Positions 1-22,647 of a DNA stretch of 25,901 bases are shown here, one piece after another. Source of the DNA: Chara braunii (taxonomy: Eukaryota > Streptophyta > Charophyceae > Charales > Characeae). The translations under genes were made by a program, and so were the position numbers. The notes beneath the pieces are model-generated. The model was not told the DNA's origin and ran no database searches. It saw only the letters and a list, made by a program, of their open reading frames with translations. The DNA lies in the NCBI GenBank assembly GCA_003427395.1, contig BFEA01000172.1:1548590-1574490 (forward strand), written 5' to 3'. The number at the start of each line of letters is the position of its first letter. Position 1 is the first letter of the stretch.

Positions 1-1047
1 AAAAAAAAAAAAAGAAAGTTCTCAGAAAAATCTGAAAAAATATATGTTATGTAACATAACAATACAAGCAACTTTTGCCTTGGAGTCATGTTCAAATTCG
101 CAGTCAATCATGAGTTAAAAATCGAAAACCGAAAAAAATATACAAAAAAACGTTTTCCCCGGACGACGGGGGTACCGGACGTATGGGGGAGACGTCCGGG
201 GGAGACGACCGGCCCCCGGACCATTGGTAACCTAGGTTTTCAGTTTATTTCGGGGTCTAAAAAAAAAATATTTTAATATTTTTTGAATTTTTTTCTTACA
301 GTTTTTCAATCATGTGAAATACACATCTAAAAATCTTCAGGGCATTTGGGTAACCCCCCAAAAAGAAAATAAAAAATCGCGAAAGATGGAGGTGGTCAAA
401 AACGTGTTCAGTTTATTTTTCTGCATTACTTTTTTTTTTTTTTTTTTTTTTTTTCCGGGTGTCCGTTTTCGGCTGGGGCCGAACGCGTCTACAGGGGGCC
501 CCGGCCGTTTGGGTGTTTGGGTTCGGCCGTTTGGCCTGTTTGGAACTAGGCAGTTTGATAGGAATGCAGGGTTGGTTGGTGTGTGAGTAAAGATGACGAG
601 TTTTCAATCTCTCAAGGGTATCGCAAACTTTGGGGAAGGTGGTGAGGGTCTTCATCCGTAGCTCGAATTCATCCTGGGAAGATGTTGAAATTCGACAGAA
701 CAGTCTGTCAGGGTTACACTTCTTGCGAATAGAGAAAACAGACTTGGCGCCCACAACAATGGACAGGCAATGTGTTGTGTTGTGTATGCATTGCGTTCTT
801 TTCAAGATCTGTTCATGTCCTTCTTCGTCTTCTTCTCCTCCTCTTCCTCCTCTATGTTGCTGTTGTCGTTCAAGGTTCATCGTTCTACGCTTGCTACTAT
901 TTTTTTCTTTAATGCAGTAGGCTCCAAAGAGTCCAAACTCCTGACTGCTCACAAATCTTCTTCTGATGAAGGATGCTTCATCTCCCCCTCCCTCTTCTTG
1001 TTGTCCTCTCCCTACGAGCGAGAGCGCGCTCGCGTACACGCGCGCGC

Positions 1048-1095
<48 letters not shown>

Positions 1096-1501
1096 TCATA
1101 GTACTATATATATCGTTGAACAGAACTGCCCGGTAAACTGTAGGCAGAAAGGGAGAGGGAGAAGAGGACGACAAATGAGAGGCAGTGGCAGACTGTTTAA
1201 AATATGTATTTAACAGCCCCTCAAATATAACAGCACCTCGTTTGTTGTCCTGTTCTCCCTCTCTGCCTACCGTTTACCAGGCAGTTCTGTTTGGTGATAT
1301 ATTGTCAATTTGTCACATCTGAAGCTGTGGCTGCCATTGTGTTAGAATTTAGAATTTAAGAACATTTTCCCTACCGGATTCCTTACCTCCCTTGTCCCTT
1401 CCCTCACCATCCCTTTCCCTACCGGAATCGTTACCCTCCTTGTCCCCCCCCCCAACCCCCACTCCGGCCCCTGATGTGTTTTGTGAATTGCTTGCCTCCA
1501 G
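1..1501. other. Upstream low-complexity region / probable intron or 5' flank
   Basis: No convincing gene. It holds an A-rich start, a GC-rich patch with CCGGACG-type repeats (157-222), a poly(T) tract near 429-454, a pyrimidine-rich patch (about 815-870), a CG-alternating patch (1036-1047), an AG tract (1050-1091) and a C-rich patch (1440-1475). The first coding exon of the RhoGAP gene should lie here or just left of the window. I found no ATG-led short ORF ending in a GT donor with the expected phase-1 G that resembles the family N-terminus. Confidence 0.5.
1050..1091. repeat. (AG)n microsatellite
   Basis: About 21 perfect AG dinucleotides, preceded by a CG/CA alternating patch (1036-1047). 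The ORFs read through it are artefacts of the repeat. Confidence 0.95.
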
Positions 1502-13417
<11,916 letters not shown>

Positions 13418-14520
13418 CGGAGGATCTTGTCTTGTAGCGAGGGTAAACTCGGCAATCCGTAAGCGGTCGAAAATAGGGTGTTGGATGGGGTGGTTGAAAT
13501 GGGCCGCTGTGCCCCGATAGAGGGGGAGAGCAAATTTGTGATAGGAGGACACACAGAGAAGCAGGGGAAGAGGGGGTTTGGGGTGCGGGAGCTGTGGATA
13601 TTCATTTCTGTCCCTGGTGGCGATACTGCCTGATACACGCATGTCAGGTCAGGCTATTGCTGCAGGCTTTTGTCTGTGGATATTCATTTCTGTTCTTAGT
13701 GGTCATACTGCCTGATACACGCATGTCAGGCTATTGCTAAAGGCTTTTGAGGCTATTGCTGCAGGCTTTTGAGGCTATTGCGGCAGGCTTTTGTCTGTGG
13801 ATATTCATTTCTGTTCTTAGTGGTCATACTGCCTGATACACGCATGTCAGGCTATTGCTAAAGGCTTTTGAGGCTATTGCTGCAGGCTTTTGAGGCTATT
13901 GCGGCAGGCTTTTGTCTGTGGATATTCATTTCTGTCCTTAGTGGTGATACTGCCTGGTTTACACGCATGCGTGTCGGGGCAATTGCTCCAGGCTTTTGTC
14001 TTCTTTAGACTCTTATACACAGTGGCACACGGAAACAATTGGTGGAGACGAAACCTGAGTGGCTGCTGCGACGTGGCTGTCCCTCTTGTTTACATCTGCA
14101 CTCGGCATAGTATAATTACAGAAGGGCAAATCACTACAGCACCGAATGAATGCTGTTGGCGAAGATGACGGCGCAGGGGGGGGGGTAAGGGAGGGTTGCT
14201 TCTCAGTCAAAGTTTGACAAATCCAAAGGGGGGACAGACAACAAGGCCCGTCGACGTGTAGACGGGCATAGGGAAGGATCTGCGAGTTTCGATTCCGTGG
14301 GGACAGAGTGACCGATTGGTGCGCTCTGATCACACGCTCCGCTTTGCTGCGCCCCCAGGGGTTCTGTGCTTGGGACCCCTTTCGTAAAGCATGCTGCTGC
14401 TAGTTCGTGAGCGGATGTGAAGTGTGCATTCTTACCTCTATGTTAGCGACATGGTCATGATGACTTTTAATTAGTGTTTTTCTTTTTCAGAACAAGCGCT
14501 TTGGTGTTTTCCACAGGTAT
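13418..14520 (+). other. 3' flank / possible 3' UTR of the RhoGAP gene
   Basis: No coding region. It contains the nested minisatellite at 13596-14008. A polypyrimidine-CAG acceptor-like site (TTTTTCTTTTTCAG, ending near 14490) follows but opens no recognisable exon. A poly(A) signal could not be assigned. Confidence 0.4.
13596..14008. repeat. Nested minisatellite: four long units with internal repeats of about 21 bp
   Basis: Long units each start GGATATTCATTTCTGT at 13596, 13678, 13799 and 13920. Units two and three are identical by eye over 121 bp; units one and four are shorter and diverged. Within the units a shorter module, GGCTATTGCTGCAGGCTTTT and variants, is itself repeated one to three times. 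Confidence 0.95.
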
Positions 14521-14971
14521 TTTCCACATGCCAGCTATGCATTCAATGTCCAACTGCCGACGATCGGGGGAGCTAAGTTGTGGATGGGATGGAGGTCTTC
14601 GGCACCGTCCTGCGGACGCGCCGCTGATATTGGTTGTCCCCTAAGATGATGCGAATTGTTAATTCTTGGCAGGCATGTTATGTGGGGCTTTGCAGCGGTG
14701 AGAATAGCAACGGAGTCGGAGCATCGACTGCAAATGGGTGGTAGTAGAGGAGGGGTGTGGATGCCAGTGAGGGTGGGTGGTATGCGCTGCAGGATTGCTG
14801 TGCTCCTGTGCGGCACTTTGTGTTCTCGGTCATCACAAATCGCTGTGAATCGTTGCGAGTTACCTCAGCGGTCAGTGACAATGAAGCTTCCGCACCGTTG
14901 GTGATGGTTCTCGCCGACAGAGTTCACGTATATATGTTCTCCATGACCGAAGAAAACAGCCATGGAAAACT

Positions 14972-15055
14972 AGTGTCAGTTGCACAATACCAATCGATGG
15001 ATTGGTTTCGATTAGTGTCGGAGGCACAGCACCGAACGATCGATTGGTTTTGTGG
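14972..15055. repeat. 42-bp diverged tandem duplication
   Basis: AGTGTCAGTTGCACAATACC and AGTGTCGGAGGCACAGCACC begin at 14972 and 15014. Both contain AnCGATnGATTGGTTT. Confidence 0.75.
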
Positions 15056-15697
15056 AGGCGGGCGGTCATTACCACTGCCGTCTTCCCCTGATGTCTCCTG
15101 AAATAGAGGAAATACCAGCTTTGTTCCGGAGCTCGTTGGTCCGGGGACAGGGGTGGGTAGGGTAGCCGAGGCCATGGCCGGTTGAGGGCTCTGTGCGAGG
15201 GTAATAAATGAATGCCCTCCTATTTTGTGGCCTCTGCCTGAGGGGAAATAAATAATATGGTCCTATGTGCTGAATCAACCTAGGACCTGCCTTAGTCATG
15301 TTGGAATATGCTTGTCGTCCAAGTTGAAGGTCAGGAGTTCAAATTCTTTGGAATGTTGAAGTCTTGGCCGAGCACGCGCGAGGGAGAAGTGCGTGCTCGT
15401 CCCCTCTCTCCTCTGGTACAATCTTCGATGCACCTCGGCTAGTTGGAGATGCCGCTCCAGTTCTCTTTGTTTGCTGGTTAATGCTTATCTGTAATTGAGG
15501 TGCTTGTCGGCGCCCCAGTTGCTATTTGATGGGGACTGTTAGTTGCCAAAAGGAGCGGACGCTCGGGTCTGTTCGTGGCTCAAAAGGGCAAAAGGGCAAC
15601 TAGCCGGACTGCCGATCTGTTCCTGGTCCATTTCTAGTCCGACATGGCGTTTAGCGGGACCATTGGTCTGTTGCTGGTGCAACAAGATGCACCTTTT

Positions 15698-15845
15698 TAA
15701 GTATGATGATACACCTTGCGTGTAAGCTTTATTTGGCTCAAATGGGAATGGTAGGTGGTTCCGAGAGCAGTTAAGTATGATGATACACCTTGCGTGTAAG
15801 CTTTATTTGGCTCTAATGGGAATGGTAGGTGGTTCCGAGAGCAGT
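15698..15845. repeat. 74-bp tandem duplication, with a third diverged copy downstream
   Basis: Copies at 15698-15771 and 15772-15845 differ at about one base (GGCTCAAATGG against GGCTCTAATGG). A more diverged copy, including the preceding GGTCTGTTGCnGGTGCAA block, lies at about 15930-16035. Confidence 0.92.
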
Positions 15846-16759
15846 TGTTGAGCTTTCTGTCGTACGACTTCGCTCGGGTGGGAAGGATGTTTTGATGCGA
15901 GTCGATTCAACCGGAGGTTTAGGTGGGGGACACCGGTCTGTTGCAGGTGCAAAACAATTTGCACCTTCTCTTCAAGTACCCTCCACCTTGTGCGTAAGAA
16001 AGCTGTAATGGGAATGGCAGGTGGTTGTGCGAGCGCTGGACTGAAATTTGCACCAAATGCAGCCAGGTTTAATGACCGCGTGAAGACGGTTGTTTGCCTG
16101 GTTGGAAAGGCCATTGTGATATTAACTTGAGGTAGGTAAGATTTGACTCGACGAGGCGTCGAGGAGTACCGGATGTTCTGGGCAAAGGTAAGTGGTCGGT
16201 TTTCGTTACAGCGCGCAGATGATCGGAGCAGTGGCGGCGAGAAGTCGTCGAGCTTTTGTATCCTCTGCTAATTTTCGCCGATGGCGCGAAGGCTTCGTGT
16301 ATCGTCAGGGAGATCAAGGTGGCGCCTTTATTTAGAGGCATGCACGCAAACATTTTTGGACGTCTTGCACGGAAGGTAATTAATTGCTTGTCGTTCTCGG
16401 TGCGGGGCAGCATTTCAGTATAACTGGGTGTGTATGCTGTGTGACGGGATTTGGAGGGGCAGGGAGGGGCAGGGAGGGGCATCAGTCACTCTCAAATCTT
16501 AAGGTGGTTACCATTGACTGGCTGACTGGCTGGCAGCGGTTATGTCTCTCTGGGATCTGAGAAGCATCCCTTATCTTTTCTGAGATGCGTCCCTTTGTCT
16601 GTTTAGTATTGTGCTTTGCCAGAGCAGGCATAATATTTGTCTCGCAGGGTCCCGCTCCACTACTCTTCTCCACATGCACAAAATACAATAATCATGGCGG
16701 TGTATCTTTCCATGTCCCCTAGCAGACGATTCATTCTCGTTTTGCATGCGTCGATTTAG

Positions 16760-16856
16760 AGGCATACTCGCACTATGTCCTTTCCGACATGTCTCTGGAA
16801 GTAATTGCAGTCGGAAACGTCCGCGTCACAATGGAGGTCAGATACGGCCTGGAAAG

Positions 16857-16868
<12 letters not shown>
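16760..16868. mobile_element. Truncated MITE-like fragment
   Basis: It begins AGGCATACTCGCACTATG after a TTA (16756-16758). Like 4717 and 5881, it contains GTAATTGCAGTCGGAAACGT and GAGGTCAGATACGGCCTGG, then breaks into a poly(T) run where the right end should be. A weaker relative (TTTAGAGGCATGCACGCA) starts near 16331. Confidence 0.4.
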
Positions 16869-16889
<21 letters not shown>

Positions 16890-17357
16890 GTTGCTAAACA
16901 CCTCCTGAAATCGACAGCAATTTTCCGAAGACTCAAGTGTCTTAAGGGACTTCCAACAGATCATCATAACAAAGCTCACCAAAACTGACCTATTCTCTGA
17001 CAATGACGCCCCCTATCTTTTAGGTTACAGAGCAACGTGACTCACTTCAGCTCCGGCCAGTGTCGTCCTGCGTCAGCAACCCCCAGCTGTCCCTAAGGAT
17101 GCGCCCGCATAGCATATCCCCAGATCTCTCTAAAAGGCCTCATGCCCTCACCTTCGGCAAGTTAAGCGGGCAGTGGTTTCTCAGATGGAAGTCGTCGCTG
17201 TGAGAGGTGCACGCCTGATCGTCTTGTGTGCTGAAGTACTGAACTCTGAACCTTCAGTTGCGCTTATTACCAAATACCATACTTGCGGCGCATGCCGTGC
17301 GCAGGTTCACGGCACGTGAGGCGGGGCAAAAAAAGAAAAAAAAAGAAAGGGCGGGGT

Positions 17358-17464
17358 GTCCTTCGGGACATCCGTTAAAATTGGAACGATACAGAGAAAG
17401 AAGATTAGCAAAAAATGACCCCTGCGCAACGATGACACGTATAAATCGAGAAATGGTCCAAATT
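17358..17464 (+). pseudogene. U6 snRNA retropseudogene, copy 1
   Basis: The sequence follows plant U6 from GTCCTTCGGGACATCC through ATTGGAACGATACAGAGA and GATTAGCA to CGAGAAATGGTCCAAATT. Functional U6 is the catalytic snRNA of the spliceosome, made by RNA polymerase III. This copy has an extra AGAA directly after the ACAGAGA box and extra A residues after the AGC triad, so it is unlikely to function. An A-rich tail (17465-17494) replaces the normal T-run terminator. A weak direct repeat, AGGGCGGGGT (17348-17357) against AGGTTGGGGT (17499-17508), may be a decayed target duplication. Confidence 0.85.
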
Positions 17465-20077
17465 AAAAAAAGAAAAATGAAAAAGAAAAAAAAACGCTAG
17501 GTTGGGGTGGCCAAACATGCCCATCGCTTCTAAACATCAAACTGCAAGAGGGACAAAAGTCGGGGGAACGTTATACCCCGAACAGCGAGTGCATGTGTGT
17601 GCGTGTCGGTGTGCAAGTCCTCGTTGTCTCCTTTCTGAAGGGCCACTACAGCAAACAAATGAGCAAGGACCCCTCGTGAAGCAGTGATAGGCGGTTATAG
17701 ACTTCCAGTCTTGCTAGAGTGGGCCGAGAATATATATTGTGGATTCAAATGCAGGTCTGTGTATCACAGGTTGTGGGTCAATGATTTTCTGTTTTTCGTT
17801 TTCGTTTTTGTGTTCTTAGGAATATGTGCAGTGGCCCTAAGGGCTTGTGCCCACCCCACATGCACCAAAGAAAAAACATACGGAGGCATATTATTCCACG
17901 ATCTAGGAGAAGATTCATTCTAATTTTGCGCATTTGGCGAGTAGTGCAGCCAAGCCCTGAGAATCACGTGCAGAGACCAACAGGGCCTAGCTACGTGAGC
18001 AACCCATAACTGCTGAAACACAGACAGACCGGAATTCCAATCCAGAGTATAGATTCCGCCAGCTCCTACGCCATTTCCTACTTGTTGCCTGCCTCAATTT
18101 TGGTGTGATGACTCTTCAGATTACCTGCAGGGGCCCTCTGATATGTGTGAAAGGGATCCCTTGCTCTCTCTCCCCGATATGCGAGAAATGCTTTTGGGTA
18201 TGAAGTATGTTCAATGTGTCCTTACCGGTACTGGTTCGGAATTTCCAGCATGCCCCTGGGTATACTGGAAATTTCTCGGCAACTTCAATCGTTTCAGAAA
18301 GGGCGCGAAGGGTAAGTCGGCCGTTAGAGGCGCAAATAAACGGAGGTTCAATTTCCTCTTTTTTTTTTTTTTTTTGGTCCGGCCAGGCAAGTGGTCCACG
18401 TCCACTCTGGTAGCCCTACATACACACCACATCGCAAATTCTTTGCTCGGGCATAATGAACCGAGATGTATGAGCTTCTGCCATGTGACTGAGCGGAATG
18501 CAATCTAGTAGCAGATCACGAACATGTTTTTCCATACAGATACCGGCAGCGACAAAGCAGATTTGGAGAGACGGATCCACACCATACTGGAAAGAGGGGT
18601 GCAGTGCAAGACAGAGGGGATAGTTTGTATTCGACTATGAAGTACGAATTGAATAATGTCAATAATTCCAAGCGCCTCGCCACTCTCCAGCTTGATGACA
18701 ATTACCGAAGAAATGTTTTTTTTTTTTTTTTTTTTTTTACCGAAGGCGATGACAAGAAGAAGAGCCAAACAAAAGAGCTCTCAGGCTGTAACCCTTTGGA
18801 CATTATTTATAGTCTTACTCTAAACCTATTGAACTGGTGTGCCTAGGATCTGATACCTCCTTGCAGTTATGGGTCTATGATTTCTAGCAACAACGGCAAT
18901 GGCACCGTTTGCAGAGTCAAAAGTAAAGCAACAGTTTTAGGCCTGGAGCAAAAGTAAATCAACAGTACGTTGTCTGGTTTCGACTCCGTAGTAGTCATGC
19001 TTGTAGTAGTTTAGGGAATTTGGAGAGAAGTGCCCGTCGGCTTAAGTCTGTTTCAGTTGCGGGTTAGCATCCAGGACTCTGAAAAGTTTGCAAAGTGCGG
19101 CAGCGGGGTGTGAAAGGGCAACCAGTCTGTACAGAGAGGTGGTGGTGGTACGGAACGTGCGGAGAACAAGTCATGCATTGTTCATCGACGAGTGGAAGGG
19201 AGGAGGGAGGGAGGGAGGGAGGGAGGATGTGGAGCGAGCGGGGGATAGCTGTATTCACCAGCCATGGCAATGTAAACCACAAAGAGGTTGTGCGTTCAAT
19301 GCTCTGGCCAGGGCGGGGGCGCAGTCCGATTCAATCGAGCGCAAAACTTTACGCGCGCCAATTTAGGGTCTGTCGTACTGACACTTTGATCATGTATGTT
19401 AATTTTTGGATAATGAATGCAGTATTGAAAATGATTATCGAGAACGCTCAACATCGTTTTTTTTTGTGGATTTGTATTTATTTTGTTTTCACTTTATTGA
19501 CTTGCTGACTTGGTACTTGTTTCTCAGCCCCCCCCTGAAAAAACAGGAGGGCGGGGAAGAGTAGTGCCTTTCTCTACTGTGTGACCCTGGTTCAGGACAG
19601 AAGAGGAGAAAAAAAGGGTTCAGTGTCCTCAAAACTGAAATGTTGGAAAGCAAAAGCCGCCGGGTAGAAACTAGTGCGAATTTGATTGCAAAAGCCGCCG
19701 GCATGACGACGGAGGTGTGAGGGAACAAGACAAAGAAGAAGAGAACGGCTGGTGGATAGTCTGGTCCTAGGACGACAGGAGCGGGACCCCTGGTTTTCTT
19801 GGTATGGGCAAATAGGGGTTATAACGATTTGTTTGCAATTTGGTGCACATCATGTTATCATATCATTCATACATTATTCTCCAATCATTGGCATACTCCA
19901 ATGCAAACTAATACTACGTAATTCATGTTGTTCCAATAACTCTGACAGCAGAGCCTCTTGAGTAATACTCGTGAGTTGTCGTAATTTCGAAACAACAGAT
20001 TCACTTCTTGCTTCCAAAGTAGGCTTGAAAGTTTTGCCAAAAGTTTTTGGACTAAATAAAACAACACCCACAAAACT
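17465..20077. other. Intergenic stretch between the two U6 copies
   Basis: No recognisable gene. Poly(T) runs lie at about 18359-18375 and 18717-18738, with a GAGG repeat near 19197-19226. Short ORFs here have no domain I recognise. Confidence 0.5.
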
Positions 20078-20091
20078 AAAAGCTACCGTAA

Positions 20092-20189
20092 GTCCTTCGG
20101 GACATCCGTTAAAAAATTCGAACGATATAGAGAAGATTAGCATTGGTCCCTGCGCAAGGATGACACGCATATATCGAGAAATGGTCCAA
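20092..20189 (+). pseudogene. U6 snRNA retropseudogene, copy 2, with target-site duplication and A tail
   Basis: The U6 body runs from GTCCTTCGGGACATCCGTT through AGAGAAGATTAGCATTGGTC to ATCGAGAAATGGTCC. The ACAGAGA box has become ATAGAGA, so it is probably non-functional. It has no T terminator and continues into an A tail (about 20188-20216). A 14-bp direct repeat flanks it exactly: AAAAGCTACCGTAA (20078-20091) and AAAAGCTACCGCAA (20213-20226), one mismatch. These are hallmarks of LINE-mediated retroposition. Confidence 0.93.
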
Positions 20190-20226
20190 AAAAAAAAAAA
20201 AAAGAAAAGAAAAAAAGCTACCGCAA

Positions 20227-21660
20227 AACCTGCTTAGGCTAAGCAGATACCTAGACCACAAAACAAAAAAAGATCCAGTCAAATGATTTTTTTACTGGAA
20301 GGCAGTGCTTTTTTCTATTAGCAGGTCTCTTTGGAGTTAGGCAGGAAGTACCACTCGAAGTTAGAGTCCTCGGAATTTGAGGAGAAAAATCATTCGACTG
20401 GATCTCGCCAGTATCACACATAGGCTGTAGCGATTCAAGATGTCGTTTAGTCGTGTTTGTCCCTAAGGAGATGTCCATCGTCTAGGATTTGGCATAGGAG
20501 ATACAAGTAACGATGAGAGAGAGACTCGATTTCAACTTGTAGCTACATGATGCGGGGAGGTACTTTTGCGCAGGAAAGTTGACTATTTCAAAAGTTAATG
20601 GGTGTACGACTGAGGTAGGTGACGCCATGCCAGTGTGAACGTTTTTCTTTTGTCAAACCTCAGTCGCTTTCTTTGTCTCGAGCGTAACAATGGGAGAGTT
20701 TGTGAGATCGAAGCAAAACTTACAAAGCTATTGTCGCGAGCGTAAAAAGCCACTTTCGCTATCGTAATGAGTGTGGCTGACTGATTTTGCTGGAGACGCT
20801 GAAGGGAGGGACGGGGATGCACTTGCGATCTTGAAAGACTCCAGCCTCAGGATTGATTTTTTTATATTTTTTTTTCTTTTTTTTCTTTTTTTGGTGGGTG
20901 GGTCGTGGAGGGAGACCCGAGGATGCAAAATAAAAACGAACTGTGAAACTTGCCAGGATGCCCGTCTGGGACAGAACATAGTTTAGTGGTACTCGCATAA
21001 GTGTATTTGCGCATCATGCTGGAGGAATGCGGGCAGGAGACGTTCGTGCTGATCTATGATGAAGTTGGATGCTTCGGGATTCTTTGGGACAACCCAAGGG
21101 CAAGCATGAGAAGAAGCACTGCAGAGAAATCCATCTTCACTTCGCGATCAGTTTTGGGCCGCCGGAATCTGTGGACCGGAAGTTTTAGGCTTTTAGCCTC
21201 CGTGTGTTTTCTATGCATCACTTGCTGCCAGAGAAGGTTAAGCATATTACCACCGAACCAAAAGGAACACACGTCTCTCAATGGAAGATGAATCGACGAA
21301 GAAGGCATTCTGCTTAGGGTGGACAATGACTGCTTGTCACAGATCGCGCAAAGTTTCGATGGGCAACAAGTCCAACACCGGCCGTGATATGAATAGTGCA
21401 AAAACGAAACAAACGAGTTATAAACACACAATACATGTAGATGAGCGTATGAGCGACGGACACACACGGGAAACAAAGTAAAGGTATTTTTCTTAAGAGG
21501 ATAGAGCTGTCACTATGTGATATATCATTCGTTTCATTAGCAATGATTTCAATGGAGTGAAAAGCAGAAGGGGGACTTAGCTTTGGATGGATATCTGAGT
21601 GATCGAAGGTATCAGTCCTGAAGCTGACATTCTACAATTTACACAAAAGATCAATGGCTC
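20227..21660. other. Intergenic stretch without recognisable gene
   Basis: Short ORFs on both strands (for example 96 codons at 21001-21291, + strand) show no domain or splice pattern I can support. A T-rich patch lies at 20858-20892. Confidence 0.45.
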
Positions 21661-21678
21661 AAACTGTCATATTTCATT

Positions 21679-21739
21679 AACTGGTTAGAGTATACGCCTG
21701 ATAAGTGTAAAGTCAGTAGTTCAAATCTACTTACGCCCA
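21679..21739 (+). pseudogene. 5'-truncated organelle-type tRNA-Ile(GAU)
   Basis: From the middle of the D arm (CTGGTTAGAG) to the discriminator base the sequence is tRNA-like. The anticodon stem-loop TACGC-CTGATAA-GTGTA has anticodon GAT. The T arm AGTAG-TTCAAAT-CTACT is perfect. The 3' acceptor strand TACGCCC is followed by A and no encoded CCA. The matching 5' strand (GGGCGTA) and half the D arm are missing. The GAU anticodon belongs to bacterial and organellar tRNA-Ile, so this is probably transferred mitochondrial or plastid DNA. Direct repeats of ACTGTCATATTTCATT lie at 21663-21678 and 21797-21812. Confidence 0.78.
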
Positions 21740-21921
21740 CTCTGCTCTGCTGGCGAGCCGCGCTCGCAAGAGCGTTTTCTTTTGTTTTGGGTTCAGACTG
21801 TCATATTTCATTTACAAAAGATCGAAGGAATTTACTTTTGTCGTGCAACAACACACTGTCACACAGAACAGTCCGTACAGAAAAATGAAAAACAACAACA
21901 CAAAGAAAACACATGCTTGTT

Positions 21922-21968
21922 CACACACACACACACACACACACACACCCCACACACACACACACACG

Positions 21969-22000
<32 letters not shown>

Positions 22001-22024
22001 CACACACACACACACACGCACACA

Positions 22025-22063
<39 letters not shown>
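21922..22063. repeat. (CA)n microsatellite
   Basis: About 142 bp of CA repeats with a few interruptions (CCCC, CGCA, CAAAAA). ORFs encoding His-Thr or Cys-Val repeats here are artefacts. Confidence 0.96.
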
Positions 22064-22067
<4 letters not shown>

Positions 22068-22475
22068 AACAACACCATCGTTTGCTGATGGCAATGTCTG
22101 TTCTTTTCCACGCTGTTCGGTGCGGCACTGGCATCAGATGACACCAGAGGATGATATGCCGGTAAGCAAGAAAGCTCACCTGTTGCTATTAAGAACACTC
22201 CCTCCCCCCCGCGACCATCCTACCCGATAAACAGAGAGGATCACTGAATGATAGACACATCCACGGGAAAAAACAAAAAACAAAAAACAAAGAGAAGACA
22301 AAACCGTCCATACCGTGGCAACAACAGCCAACACCTGGGCTAACAACTGAGACAACAACCTGGACACTCAAAGTCCTGCTCAACACTCCAAGCTGGTACG
22401 ATCGCCCCCTACTGAGGATGACGGTTGATCACCGGAACACTAGCGAAAGAAGCTCGCCGAAGAGAGAAAGCCGCT

Positions 22476-22647
22476 TTATGCCAAAAACAGAAGAGCCATC
22501 CACCGATCATGACGTCAACCTTTTCATGATAGCCGGACTGGCCAAAGAGACAAACCCTCTTGATGCGAAAACACGAAAGAACCATCCACCGATCACAACG
22601 TGGAACCTTTTCATGATCGCCGACAGTGTAGACGAGCTCCTTTTGAT
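22476..22647. repeat. 86-bp diverged tandem duplication
   Basis: CATCCACCGATCA and ACCTTTTCATGAT recur at 22497 and 22583. Each copy is preceded by a variant of TnATGCnAAAACA. Confidence 0.8.

Larger units (their letters stand above)
14521..17357. other. Intergenic stretch with diverged tandem duplications
   Basis: I see no gene with recognisable domains. The contents are a 42-bp tandem pair (14972 and 15014), a 74-bp tandem pair with a third diverged copy (15698-16035), three GAGGGGCAGG units (about 16453-16480), a MITE-like fragment (16760-16868) and a poly(T) run (16861-16888). Confidence 0.5.

Noticed and set aside
413-1174. 253-codon minus-strand ORF
   Set aside because: It is read through the AG tract (poly Leu-Ser) and the poly(T) run (poly Lys). 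No domain is recognisable, so chance openness of low-complexity DNA is the likely cause.
14485-14650. Possible further exon after a TTTTTCTTTTTCAG acceptor
   Set aside because: The RhoGAP frame already ended at 13417, and the sequence after the acceptor encodes no recognisable segment. It could at most be a 3' UTR intron border.
15325-15350. tRNA T-arm-like sequence GGAGTTCAAATTC
   Set aside because: The stem pairs poorly and no anticodon or acceptor arm fits around it.
16069-16482. 137-codon minus-strand ORF
   Set aside because: No domain recognised; it overlaps short GGGGCAGG repeats and a possible MITE relic.
21922-22063. CA tract considered as a CRISPR-like or coding repeat
   Set aside because: It is a simple dinucleotide microsatellite with no spacers. 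The His-Thr and Cys-Val ORFs are read from the repeat.
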